Numbered from the stretch's first letter, positions 1 through 7,478 are shown. The stretch is DNA of 8,870 nucleotides from JAKACA01 sp049510975 (GCA_049510975.1 JBEKYM010000070.1:1-8870), one strand, 5' to 3'. Program-made: numbers and translations. The notes: generated by a model not told the origin, from the sequence alone.

Positions 1-146
1 GCCTTGCCGGCAGCACACAGGTGCTCACCGCGTACAAAGACCGAGACGGCCGCTGTGGCATCGCCAGGCGAGAGGGCATCGGCATCGAGGCCCGACACGA
101 TGGCACACAGCTCCTCGACGACCCGCGAGAGCACGGCGATCGACAC
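1..146 (-). CDS. DUF222/HNH endonuclease-family protein, N-terminal fragment running off the left edge
   Basis: Forty-eight codons are open from a GTG at 146 to the window edge. The GTG has a strong AAGGAGG 5 nt upstream (152-158), which decides the start; a second GTG directly before it is too close to that ribosome site. The peptide begins MSIAVLSRVVEELCAIVSGL and continues with D-A-D-A-L-S-P-G-D-A and later EHLCAAGK. This resembles the helical N-terminus of actinobacterial DUF222 proteins (13E12-repeat family), which usually end in an HNH nuclease motif. That motif would lie outside the window, so nuclease function is inferred from family only. The gene has its own leader of about 190 bp, with a candidate promoter and a LexA-like operator. 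The fragment is short, so the family call is moderate. A less likely alternative is another helical protein with a similar start. Confidence 0.6.
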   Translation of the reverse strand, partial: MSIAVLSRVVEELCAIVSGLDADALSPGDATAAVSVFVRGEHLCAAGK

Positions 147-151
147 CACGG

Positions 152-158
152 CCTCCTT
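152..158 (-). promoter_or_regulatory. Shine-Dalgarno of the DUF222-like gene
   Basis: AAGGAGG read on the minus strand, 5 nt before GTG at 146. It is a near-perfect anti-16S match. It chooses the second of two tandem GTG codons and supports the gene as real despite its truncation. Confidence 0.7.
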
Positions 159-274
159 CGAGCACACCCCACCCCTACGGCAACAAGGCCAGCCCAGGGT
201 GGACCGATCAGAACAAGGCGCCGATCAACAGCGCGAGACGCACGCCCAGCCGGCCCGGACAACCCGGCCACAAC

Positions 275-288
275 AGAACGTACGTTCG
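275..288 (-). promoter_or_regulatory. LexA/SOS-box-like operator
   Basis: The minus strand reads CGAACGTACGTTCT, containing the perfect 12-bp palindrome GAAC-GTAC-GTTC (276-287). This fits the GAAC-N4-GTTC core of the Gram-positive/mycobacterial LexA box. It lies about 130 bp upstream of the DUF222-like start and directly after a candidate -10 hexamer, so bound repressor would cover the transcription start. Several mycobacterial 13E12/DUF222 genes are known to be DNA-damage inducible through such boxes, which agrees with the neighbour. Binding itself is an inference. Confidence 0.55.
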
Positions 289-289
289 T

Positions 290-317
290 AGCTTAGCACC
301 CGGGTGCGCGCTGGCAA
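290..317 (-). promoter_or_regulatory. Candidate promoter of the DUF222-like gene
   Basis: On the minus strand a -35-like TTGCCA (312-317) is followed after 16 bp by TAAGCT (290-295), which is preceded by an extended TGC. Each hexamer is only a partial match to the consensus. The support comes mainly from position: the predicted start point falls inside the SOS-like palindrome. The spacer contains a second perfect palindrome (296-307). Confidence 0.35.
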
Positions 318-333
318 GCGGCAACCGCGTCGC

Positions 334-1041
334 TCAGGTCCGAGAGTGGCCGGCGATCTCGAACTCGGCGGTCACCGTGACGGCGATGGTGTGTTCTCCG
401 ACCTCGACCGGAGGGCCTCCCGAGAACGCGGCGGCGGCACGCACCCGCCGAGAGGGCTCCGACTGCATCCCGCCTTCGCTCAGGAGCAGGAGGGGTCCGA
501 GCGCCACCCTTGCCGCCGTTGCGAGCTGTTCGGCCTTCCGGCGCGCCTGCTGGACCGCGTGGGTACGAGCGTCGGATTCGGCATCGTGGCGGTCGGCGAT
601 ATCGAAATCGAGACGACCGATCGATACCGCATCACCGCCGGCCTCAACCGCCGCCCTCAAGACCGCTCCGACCCGCTCTGGCGGTCGAACGACGACGACG
701 AGGCTGTTCGTGGCGACGTACGACCCGTCGTCGTGCTGTCGGCTCAGATCAATCCCGGATGTGGCCAGGTCACCGTCCGCGATCTGCGCCGCTCCGAGCG
801 CCGCCAGAACCGAGCGGGTCGCTTCCGAACAGTCGTCGAAGGCGAGCGCCGCCGCCGGCCGTTTGACGAGGCACGTCACGTGGACCCTGGCGAGGTCAGG
901 TCGGACCCGAACGCGCCCGGTCGCCTGCACTGCGATGCGTGAATCGGTCACAGCGGTGACAGTACGGGACGGGGAGGGGTTTCGCGCTGGGAACGGACGA
1001 GAGGGTGAACGCGCAGAACGGGCCGACGCGGAAGCTGACAT
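334..1041 (-). CDS. SIMPL (DUF541) domain protein
   Basis: A 235-residue protein of the SIMPL/DUF541 family (named from a mouse IRAK-1 partner; bacterial members are related to BP26 and YggE). Their biochemical role is poorly defined, with links to stress resistance. Visible family features are the opening strand TGRVRVRPDLARVHV (about 41-55), LATSGIDLS followed by SLVVVVR (about 92-119), the helix AVQQARRKAEQLA (about 162-174) and a closing strand IAVTVTAEFEI (about 219-229). ATG at 1041 was chosen because GGAG lies 5 nt upstream. The first 30 residues are Ser/Arg/Pro-rich low complexity, and the domain begins only after an in-frame GTG at 951, which lacks a ribosome site but could be the true start. 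No signal peptide or membrane segment is visible, so a cytoplasmic protein is expected, unlike many periplasmic relatives. It starts 36 bp after the lon stop on the same strand, so co-transcription is likely. Confidence 0.8.
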   Translation of the reverse strand: MSASASARSARSPSRPFPARNPSPSRTVTAVTDSRIAVQATGRVRVRPDLARVHVTCLVKRPAAALAFDDCSEATRSVLAALGAAQIADGDLATSGIDLSRQHDDGSYVATNSLVVVVRPPERVGAVLRAAVEAGGDAVSIGRLDFDIADRHDAESDARTHAVQQARRKAEQLATAARVALGPLLLLSEGGMQSEPSRRVRAAAAFSGGPPVEVGEHTIAVTVTAEFEIAGHSRT

Positions 1042-1077
1042 CAGCACTCCGGTCGGCCCGCTCGGGGGACGACGACC

Positions 1078-3465
1078 TCAGGCGGCGTGCGTTTGTGCGG
1101 CCGACTCCCCACCCCGGTCAGGCTGGGTCACCGACTCAGCCTCGGCGAGCGCGGCCGAGAGGACATCGCCGACGACGGCGGCCAAGTGGAACGTCATCTC
1201 ATCCCGAACAGCTTCGGGGACGTCCTCCAAGTCCGGCCCGTTGCGCATCGGCAGGACAACTTCACGCAGCCCGGCACGGTGAGCGGCGAGCACCTTCTGC
1301 TTGACTCCGCCGATCGGCAGGACAAGCCCCTGCAATGTCACCTCGCCGGTCATGCCGACGGGTGATCGCACGGGCCGATCAGTGAGAAGTGACACCAACG
1401 CTGTCACCATCGTCACGCCGGCTGACGGGCCGTCCTTCGGTACGGCACCTGCCGGCACGTGCACGTGGAACCGCCTGCCGTCGAGCGTCGACGCCTCGAC
1501 GCCGAGCTCAGCCGCGTGGGATCGCACGTACGACAAGGCGATCTCGGCCGACTCCTTCATGACGTCGCCGAGCTGTCCCGTCAGCACGAGTCCTTCGGGG
1601 CCGTCCATGGAGGTCGCCTCGACATACAGGACGTCACCTCCGGTGCCGGTGACGGCGAGACCAGTTGCCACGCCGGGGACGGCCGTACGATCGGCCGCTT
1701 CGAAGAAGAACCGCGCCCGACCCAGCCAACCGCGCACGTCGTCGGCGCCGACCACGACCGGCGCCTGCAGGGCGCCCGAGGCGATCTTTGTTGCCACCTT
1801 GCGCAAGAGACGGCCCAGCTCCCGCTCGAGGGACCGGACGCCGGCCTCTCGCGTGTAGTCGGCGATGATCGTCCGGAGGGCCTCATCATCGACGGAGACT
1901 TCCTCGGGCCGCAGCGCCTGCCGCTCAATCTGGCGCGGGAGGAGGTGGTGGCGAGCGATCGCCAGCTTCTCGTCCTCGGTGTAGCCGTCGAGGCGGATGA
2001 CTTCCATCCGGTCCAGCAGCGGCGAGGGAATCGTGTCGACGACGTTGGCGGTGGCGATGAACAAGACCTTCGACAGGTCGAGCTCCACCTCGAGATAGTG
2101 GTCGCGGAAGGTGTGATTCTGCGCCGGATCGAGGACTTCGAGCAGTGCCGAGGACGGGTCGCCCCGGTAGTCGGAGCCGAGCTTGTCCACTTCGTCCAGC
2201 AAAATGACGGGGTTCATCGTCCCGGCCTCACGGAGGGCGCGCACCAAGCGCCCCGGCTGGGCGCCGACGTAGGTGCGGCGGTGCCCACGAATCTCCGCCT
2301 CGTCGCGGACGCCGCCGAGTGCGACGCGCACGAACGAGCGTCCAAGGGCGCGGGCCACCGACTCGCCGAGCGAGGTCTTGCCGACGCCCGGGGGACCGAC
2401 GAGTGCGAGGATGGCCCCGGCACCGCGGCTGCCTTTCACGGGTGCGAGCCCGCGCTCGGACTGCAGTTTGCGCACGGCGAGGTGCTCGAGGATGCGGTCC
2501 TTCACGTCGCGCAGCCCGTCGTGGTCCTCGTCGAGGATCTCGCCAGCCTCACTGACATCAAGGCGATCGTCGGACTCCTTGCCCCACGGCAACTCGAAGA
2601 CAGTGTCCAGCCACGTCTGAATCCAGCCGTGCTCTGGGCTCTGCTCGCTCGTGCGTTCCAGCCGGTCGATCTCCTTCGCGACCGACGCCCGCACGGCTTC
2701 GGGGAATCCCGCCGTCTCGAGGCGCTCCCGGTAACCGTCCGGCCCAGTCGCCCCGCCCTCTTCGGACAACTCGCCCAGCTCCTTGCGGATCGCCTCTAAC
2801 TGGCGGCGGAGCAGGAACTCCCGCTGAGTCTTCTCCATGCCCTCTTCGACGCTCGTCTTGATCTGGTCGCGAAGCGTGAGATCGGCAAGCGTGTCCCGAG
2901 CTGCCGCCAGCACGAAACGCAACCGCTCCGTGATGTCGATCGTCTCGAGCACCTTCATCTTGTCGTCGAGCGACAGATCGGGGGAGTAGCCGGCGAGGTC
3001 GGCGATCTGCGAAGGATCGGTGACGTCGCGCAACCGCTCGGCCATCCGGCGAGCACCACGCGAGAGCAGGATGTTCTCCAACACGGCGCGGTACTCGCGG
3101 GCGAGCTCGAGGGCGGGACCTGATGGCTCGGGTTCCTCGATGGGATCGACCTGGATCCACAGCGCTCGGCCGGTACCGGGAACACCGGTTCCGATGGTGG
3201 CTCGGCGTTCCCCGCGCACGACAGCGGCAGGCGGACCACCCGGGAGGTCACCGGTCTCGAGAATCTCCGAGATCACGCCGATGGACGCGTAGCGGCCCTC
3301 GATGCGGGGCACGAGCACAAGCCGTCCGCCAGCAGATCCGGCCGCGTCAACGGCGGCGCGAGCCTCGTCGGTCTCGAGCGCGAGTGTGAAGACCATTCCG
3401 GGAAGAACGACTCCCGAGGTCAGCGGCAGTAGTGGCAGGGTTTTGTGTTCATCGAGCTCTGGCAC
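1078..3465 (-). CDS. lon: ATP-dependent protease Lon
   Basis: Cytoplasmic homo-oligomeric AAA+ serine protease that unfolds and degrades damaged and regulatory proteins. The 795 residues match the usual full length. The N-terminal substrate-binding LON domain covers about 8-200 (LPLLPLTSGVVLPGM near the start). A helical linker follows with REFLLRRQLEAIRKELGE (about 215-232) and ELPWGK (291-296). The AAA+ module has Walker A GPPGVGKT (357-364), Walker B ILLDEVDK (421-428) and a TANVVDTIPSPLLDR stretch (about 472-486). The protease domain has catalytic Ser681 in PKDGPSAG and Lys724 in GGVKQK, with the 43-residue Ser-Lys spacing of E. coli Lon. No essential motif is missing, so it should be active. 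The start is GTG at 3465, with AAAAGGAG 5 nt upstream. The last 20 residues or so are a non-conserved polar tail. It is divergent from the ABC exporter and followed by the SIMPL gene. Confidence 0.97.
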   Translation of the reverse strand: MPELDEHKTLPLLPLTSGVVLPGMVFTLALETDEARAAVDAAGSAGGRLVLVPRIEGRYASIGVISEILETGDLPGGPPAAVVRGERRATIGTGVPGTGRALWIQVDPIEEPEPSGPALELAREYRAVLENILLSRGARRMAERLRDVTDPSQIADLAGYSPDLSLDDKMKVLETIDITERLRFVLAAARDTLADLTLRDQIKTSVEEGMEKTQREFLLRRQLEAIRKELGELSEEGGATGPDGYRERLETAGFPEAVRASVAKEIDRLERTSEQSPEHGWIQTWLDTVFELPWGKESDDRLDVSEAGEILDEDHDGLRDVKDRILEHLAVRKLQSERGLAPVKGSRGAGAILALVGPPGVGKTSLGESVARALGRSFVRVALGGVRDEAEIRGHRRTYVGAQPGRLVRALREAGTMNPVILLDEVDKLGSDYRGDPSSALLEVLDPAQNHTFRDHYLEVELDLSKVLFIATANVVDTIPSPLLDRMEVIRLDGYTEDEKLAIARHHLLPRQIERQALRPEEVSVDDEALRTIIADYTREAGVRSLERELGRLLRKVATKIASGALQAPVVVGADDVRGWLGRARFFFEAADRTAVPGVATGLAVTGTGGDVLYVEATSMDGPEGLVLTGQLGDVMKESAEIALSYVRSHAAELGVEASTLDGRRFHVHVPAGAVPKDGPSAGVTMVTALVSLLTDRPVRSPVGMTGEVTLQGLVLPIGGVKQKVLAAHRAGLREVVLPMRNGPDLEDVPEAVRDEMTFHLAAVVGDVLSAALAEAESVTQPDRGGESAAQTHAA

Positions 3466-3591
3466 GCGGACTCCTTTTGTTGCTCATGCAAACAATACGG
3501 AACCTGCGTCCTATTCCGGCCGGTGCCTTGGGCCAGGCAGCGGGGAAGGCGGGAGCCCCCGCCGGTGTTGGTCTTCAACGTGATGAGAGGG
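3466..3591. promoter_or_regulatory. Divergent lon / ABC exporter intergenic region
   Basis: The 126 bp must contain the promoters of both genes. It holds an imperfect inverted repeat TTGTT...AACAA beside the lon ribosome site (about 3478-3495), a CGGAA-N11-TTCCG inverted repeat (3498-3518), and a GC hairpin GGCGGG-AGCC-CCCGCC (3548-3563) in the presumed leader of the exporter. A -10-like TATTGT lies on the minus strand at 3492-3497, but no convincing -35 partner is visible, so I do not place a promoter. No HAIR-type element (CTTGAGT-N7-ACTCAAG), known upstream of some actinobacterial stress genes, is present. Confidence 0.4.
3471..3478 (-). promoter_or_regulatory. Shine-Dalgarno of lon
   Basis: AAAAGGAG on the minus strand, 5 nt from the GTG at 3465. 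It fixes the lon start at a GTG codon, consistent with the family N-terminus. Confidence 0.8.
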
Positions 3592-5487
3592 ATGAGTGCT
3601 GGAGGAGCCGGAGGGCCTGCGAGCTGGGGCCTCATGCGGTCCTTCCGCCGCGACGAGAGTGTGAAGAGCAAACAGCTGCCGAAGGGCATCGTCAAGCGCA
3701 TCGCCGGTTTTGCGAGGCCTTACCGTTTCCAGCTCGCCATCTTCCTCTTGCTGATCGTGCTCAGCGCCCTCGTCGGCGCCGCCAACCCGCTCATCCTGCG
3801 GGCGATCATCGACAACGGCATCATCGAGCATCACCCCAGCCAGGTGATCGTGCTCGCCCTCGTGGTCGCCGGCCTGGCCCTCGTGAGCGCCGGCCTGTCC
3901 CTTTGGCAACGATGGATCTCTGCCCGCATCGGCGAAGGCCTCATTTTCGACATGCGGACCAAGGTGTTCACCCATGTTGGGCGGATGCCGATCGCCTTCT
4001 TCACCCGCACCCAGACCGGTGCCCTCATCTCGCGGCTCAACAACGACGTGCTCGGCGCTCAGCAAGCCTTCACCGACACGTTCTCCTCCGTGATCGGCAA
4101 CCTCATCACCGTGGCCGTGACGCTCACGGTCATGTTCGTGCTGTCCTGGCAGATCACGCTGCTGTCGCTCGCGATGCTTCCTGTCTTCGTGTTCCCGGCA
4201 CGGTGGGTTGGCCGACGCCTGCAGACCCTCACGCGGGAGAGCTACGGGCTGAACGCCGAGATGAGCACCACGATGACGGAGCGTTTCAACGTCTCGGGCG
4301 CGCTGCTCGTCAAGCTGTTCGGTGACCCCAGCGCGGAGACGAAGGTCTTCGACCGTCGGGCCGGCCGCGTCCGAGATATCGGCGTCACGACCGCCATGTA
4401 CGGCGGCATCTTCATGACCTCGCTACTGCTCACAGCCTCATTGGCGACCGCTCTCGTCTACGGGTGGGGCGGCGTGGAAGCCGCCCACGGAGTGCTGGTG
4501 GTGGGTACGGTCGTGGCTCTGGCGGCGTACCTCAACCGCCTCTACGGGCCGCTCACCGCACTTTCGAACGTGCAAGTCGATGTCATGACTGCCCTTGTCT
4601 CGTTCGATCGGGTCTTCGAGGTACTCGACCTCCAGCCGATGATCGACGAGCGTCCCGACGCCGTGGTCGTTCCCCGCGGTCCCGCGACGATCGAATTCGA
4701 CCACGTCGACTTCAGCTACCCGACAGCCGAAGAAGTGTCTCTGGCCTCACTCGAGAGTGTGGCGGTCCTCGACCAAGCGCCCTCCCAGCAGGTTCTCTAC
4801 GACGTGTCGTTCCGGGTCGAGCCCGGCCAGATGGTGGCCCTTGTCGGGCCGTCCGGTGCCGGGAAGACGACGATCAGCCATCTCGTGCCACGCCTCTACG
4901 ACGTCACCGCCGGCGCCGTCAAAGTCCATGGGATCGACGTCCGCGACGCCACGATGGCCTCCTTGCGTGCTGCCATCGGAGTCGTGACCCAGGACGCACA
5001 CCTGTTCCACGAGACCATTCGCTCGAACCTGCTGTACGCCAAGCCGGACGCCACCGAGGCGGAGCTACGCGCCGTATTGGCGTCTGCTCAGATCCTGCCC
5101 CTCGTCGAAACCCTCCCCGACGGCCTTGACACTGTCGTCGGTGACCGGGGCTATCGGTTCTCCGGCGGGGAAAAACAGCGCATCGCCATCGCCCGCCTGC
5201 TGTTGAAGGCTCCGGATGTGGTCGTGCTCGACGAAGCGACTGCTCACCTCGACTCGGAATCGGAGGCAGCCGTCCAACTGGCTCTGGCGACGGCGCTCGC
5301 CGGCCGCACGTCCGTTGTGATCGCCCACCGCTTGTCGACGGTGCGCGACGCCGACCTGATTCTCGTCGTCGACGGTGGTCGCATCGTCGAACGCGGCGGC
5401 CACGACGAGCTCCTGGCAGCCGACGGACTGTACGCCGAGCTGTACCGGACGCAGTTCGAGCACCAGGAAATTCCGGTGACGGGCTGA
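3592..5487 (+). CDS. ABC exporter, fused membrane and ATP-binding domains (MDR/lipid-flippase type)
   Basis: A 631-residue half-transporter expected to dimerise in the cytoplasmic membrane and export a drug, lipid or peptide; the substrate cannot be read from sequence. The ABC_membrane domain (about 45-330) has six predicted segments: about 47-64, 85-103, 166-185, 187-202, 273-291 and 296-313. The ATPase has A-loop FSYP (374-377), Walker A GPSGAGKTT (419-427), Q-loop Gln467, signature FSGGE (523-527), Walker B VVVLDE (543-548) and H-loop His579, so it looks catalytically complete. About 23 residues between the A-loop and LYDVSF form an insertion that I recall in actinobacterial relatives. No start has a well-spaced ribosome site. 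ATG at 3592 was preferred because the peptide that follows, M-S-A-G-G then WGLMRSFRRDESV, resembles relatives; ATG 3583 or 3634 are alternatives. It ends before a strong hairpin, so it is probably monocistronic. Confidence 0.92.
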   Translation: MSAGGAGGPASWGLMRSFRRDESVKSKQLPKGIVKRIAGFARPYRFQLAIFLLLIVLSALVGAANPLILRAIIDNGIIEHHPSQVIVLALVVAGLALVSAGLSLWQRWISARIGEGLIFDMRTKVFTHVGRMPIAFFTRTQTGALISRLNNDVLGAQQAFTDTFSSVIGNLITVAVTLTVMFVLSWQITLLSLAMLPVFVFPARWVGRRLQTLTRESYGLNAEMSTTMTERFNVSGALLVKLFGDPSAETKVFDRRAGRVRDIGVTTAMYGGIFMTSLLLTASLATALVYGWGGVEAAHGVLVVGTVVALAAYLNRLYGPLTALSNVQVDVMTALVSFDRVFEVLDLQPMIDERPDAVVVPRGPATIEFDHVDFSYPTAEEVSLASLESVAVLDQAPSQQVLYDVSFRVEPGQMVALVGPSGAGKTTISHLVPRLYDVTAGAVKVHGIDVRDATMASLRAAIGVVTQDAHLFHETIRSNLLYAKPDATEAELRAVLASAQILPLVETLPDGLDTVVGDRGYRFSGGEKQRIAIARLLLKAPDVVVLDEATAHLDSESEAAVQLALATALAGRTSVVIAHRLSTVRDADLILVVDGGRIVERGGHDELLAADGLYAELYRTQFEHQEIPVTG

Positions 5488-5501
5488 CGGAACACGCGAA
5501 A

Positions 5502-5530
5502 GCGCCCCGGCACCCATGGCACCGGGGCGC
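5502..5530. terminator. Bidirectional terminator hairpin
   Basis: Nine perfect base pairs, GCGCCCCGG (5502-5510) with CCGGGGCGC (5522-5530), around an 11-nt loop. It lies 15 bp after the exporter stop and 37 bp after the convergent permease stop. On the minus strand the stem is followed by TTTC; on the plus strand there is no T-run. High-GC actinobacteria often use such tract-less hairpins, so it probably serves both genes. Confidence 0.7.
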
Positions 5531-5566
5531 AGCTCGTGAGACTTGGCAGCGTTCAGATTACGAAAG

Positions 5567-7339
5567 TCACGGCGCCACGGGGCTGACCGGTGCCGGGTCG
5601 AGCAGTTCGCCCTCCGGCGGGTAGACGTCACGGATGTACTCGTCCACGCGATTCTCCGGCAGCGCGCTGAGGACTGCCCAGACATAAATGACGATGCTGA
5701 ACCCGATGACGATGAGCATGTCCCACCAGAAGTGGATCTTCCCATCCGGTCCAATGAGGTGCGTCCCGAACCAGCCAATCCCGCCAACCAGCTTGTAGGG
5801 CGCTCCGAAGTTGCCGAAGTAGGAGATGACCGCCATACCTGCGAGGTAAACGGGGATCCAGGCACCGCTCTTCAAGTCGAGCGCCGGCCGCTTGTCGTTC
5901 AGATTGAAGGCGCGTGAGATGAGCATGAGGATGTATCCGATGAGGATCACGATCATCAGCGTGCCGACGGTGTACCAACCGGCCCAATAGACCACCAGGT
6001 TCGCTCCGATGAACGAGATTGGGGCCAGGATGGAGGCCGCAGGCAACCTGTACACCCGAGGCAGGTTCGGCTTCGACCGCCGCAGGGCACCGAGTGCGAG
6101 GGGGGCTCCCGCGTACATGAGCACTGAGGCGCCCGTCACGATCGAAACGAGGCTGTTCCAGCTCGGATAGGGGAGGAGGAACAACACGCCGATGCAGGCC
6201 GAGATGATGATGCCGAGGGCCGGGACCTTGGTCCGGCCGCTGGTGTTCTCGAACAGCCGCGGGATGTAACCGTTCTTGCTCAAGCCATAGCTGATCCGGG
6301 AAGTTGAGGTCGTGTACACCAGACCAGTTCCGGCCGGCGAGATCACGGCGTCGATCCTCAGGATGTACGCCAACCAGGAGAGACCGGCGAGCTTGGAGAT
6401 CGTGTAGTACGGCGCTGCGTTCAGCCCGAGGTTCGTCCCAAGATTCTCCCAGGTGGTGTGCGCGATCACCGATGGGTCGAGGGCAGCGATGAAGGCGACC
6501 TGAGCGAGGATGTAGATGCCCGCCCCCAGCAGGATTGAGTAGATCACCGCCCGCGGGAGGTCTCGGGCGCCTCTCTTGCTCTCGCCTCCGAGCTGCACCG
6601 CTTGTTCGAATCCGAGCAGCGAGAAGATGATTCCGGCTCCGGGGAGTGCTTCGAAGATGTACTTCCAGGCGTCCTTGAGGTTCGAAACCCCGTTCGTCTT
6701 CGCAAAGAAACCTCCACCGCCGGTGAAGTTGCTGCTGTGGAAGTGGGTGACGAGGAGCACCAGGATCGCCACGATCGGCACGATGACTTTCCACGTCGTG
6801 ACGGTGCTGTTGACGCCAGCCAGCCAGCGGATCCCGATGAGGTTGATGATCACGAACAGGACCAGCAATCCGATCGCAGCCACGATGCCGCCCGCGTGCA
6901 GGTGTCCCGTCAGCTGCCCGGGACCTGCGGGGACGTACCAGCTCTTCGCCCACGATGCTACGGAGGCGTACTGGATGACGGCGAGCACTTCGATCGGGGC
7001 GACGGTCGCCGCTTGGATGTACGCGAACCAACCAAACGTGCCGCCCGCCAGGCTGCCGAAGGCGTAGTGGGGGTACCGGCTCGTTCCGCCCGAGACGGGG
7101 AACGTGCCGCCGAGCTCGGCGTGCACGAGCGCGAGCGGAATGATGATGATCGTTGCGAGTATCCAGCCGAGGATGGCCGACGGCCCGGCGTACTCGGTGG
7201 CGTACAGCGCCGCGAACAACCATCCCGAGCCGATGATGGAGCCCTCAGACGCCCAGGTGAGTCCGAGGAGGCTCACATCCCGCTTCAGGTCCTCGGCCCC
7301 GAGTCTCGGCTGCTGTTGCTCGTCTCCGTGCCTTGCCAT
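5567..7339 (-). CDS. APC-superfamily amino acid permease
   Basis: A 590-residue polytopic membrane protein, expected to import an amino acid or related amine by coupling to an ion gradient; the substrate is unknown. A short polar N-terminus is followed by LKRDVSLLGLTWASEGSIIG, whose glycine-rich GSIIGSG (33-39) matches the unwound substrate-binding part of APC helix 1. I count about 14 hydrophobic segments: about 22-48, 55-72, 98-125, 150-171, 183-198, 232-250, 265-286, 318-345, 372-390, 397-415, 435-455, 457-475, 492-510 and 537-558. That is two more than the 12-helix core. Segment six contains FSLLGFEQAVQLGGE, typical of helix 6. ATG at 7339 is chosen for GGAGGG 7 nt upstream; an upstream in-frame start at 7444 would add polar residues with no family match. 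The C-terminus is acidic and proline-rich. The gene stands alone between a shared terminator and its own candidate promoter. Confidence 0.9.
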   Translation of the reverse strand: MARHGDEQQQPRLGAEDLKRDVSLLGLTWASEGSIIGSGWLFAALYATEYAGPSAILGWILATIIIIPLALVHAELGGTFPVSGGTSRYPHYAFGSLAGGTFGWFAYIQAATVAPIEVLAVIQYASVASWAKSWYVPAGPGQLTGHLHAGGIVAAIGLLVLFVIINLIGIRWLAGVNSTVTTWKVIVPIVAILVLLVTHFHSSNFTGGGGFFAKTNGVSNLKDAWKYIFEALPGAGIIFSLLGFEQAVQLGGESKRGARDLPRAVIYSILLGAGIYILAQVAFIAALDPSVIAHTTWENLGTNLGLNAAPYYTISKLAGLSWLAYILRIDAVISPAGTGLVYTTSTSRISYGLSKNGYIPRLFENTSGRTKVPALGIIISACIGVLFLLPYPSWNSLVSIVTGASVLMYAGAPLALGALRRSKPNLPRVYRLPAASILAPISFIGANLVVYWAGWYTVGTLMIVILIGYILMLISRAFNLNDKRPALDLKSGAWIPVYLAGMAVISYFGNFGAPYKLVGGIGWFGTHLIGPDGKIHFWWDMLIVIGFSIVIYVWAVLSALPENRVDEYIRDVYPPEGELLDPAPVSPVAP

Positions 7340-7346
7340 GATGTGG

Positions 7347-7352
7347 CCCTCC
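7347..7352 (-). promoter_or_regulatory. Shine-Dalgarno of the APC permease
   Basis: GGAGGG on the minus strand, within a G-rich run, 7 nt before ATG 7339. It decides that start over the longer in-frame alternative at 7444. Confidence 0.7.
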
Positions 7353-7415
7353 CCCCAAAGAGAACTGCGGTCCAGGCTTGCTACCTCGAGGCCGGTGAAC
7401 TGACCATCGCGAGGC

Positions 7416-7444
7416 AAGATATCAGTACCCCGCCCGGATTTCAC
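7416..7444 (-). promoter_or_regulatory. Candidate promoter of the APC permease
   Basis: On the minus strand GTGAAA (7439-7444) and TATCTT (7416-7421) are separated by 17 bp. Each matches the sigma-70 consensus at four of six positions. The predicted start near 7409 would give a leader of about 70 nt. It sits in the only AT-richer patch upstream of the gene, but it was found by eye only. Confidence 0.4.
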
Positions 7445-7478
7445 GGATCGCAGCGAGGTCAGGGGACGGCGAGATCCC

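Noticed and set aside
4..296. Two plus-strand open frames at the left edge
   Set aside because: They have low-complexity composition and lie antisense to the DUF222-like start, which has a strong ribosome site, and to its promoter.
377..1282. 301-codon plus-strand frame across the SIMPL gene and the end of lon
   Set aside because: Antisense shadow spanning two well-supported genes; Arg/Ser/Ala-rich without recognisable motifs.
1459..2799. Long plus-strand open frame of 446 codons
   Set aside because: It is entirely antisense to lon, with no family-like motifs; long shadow frames are expected at this GC content.
5628..7223. 531-codon minus-strand frame inside the permease
   Set aside because: It is the shifted frame of the APC permease, giving an Arg/His-rich sequence with no membrane segments or domain pattern.
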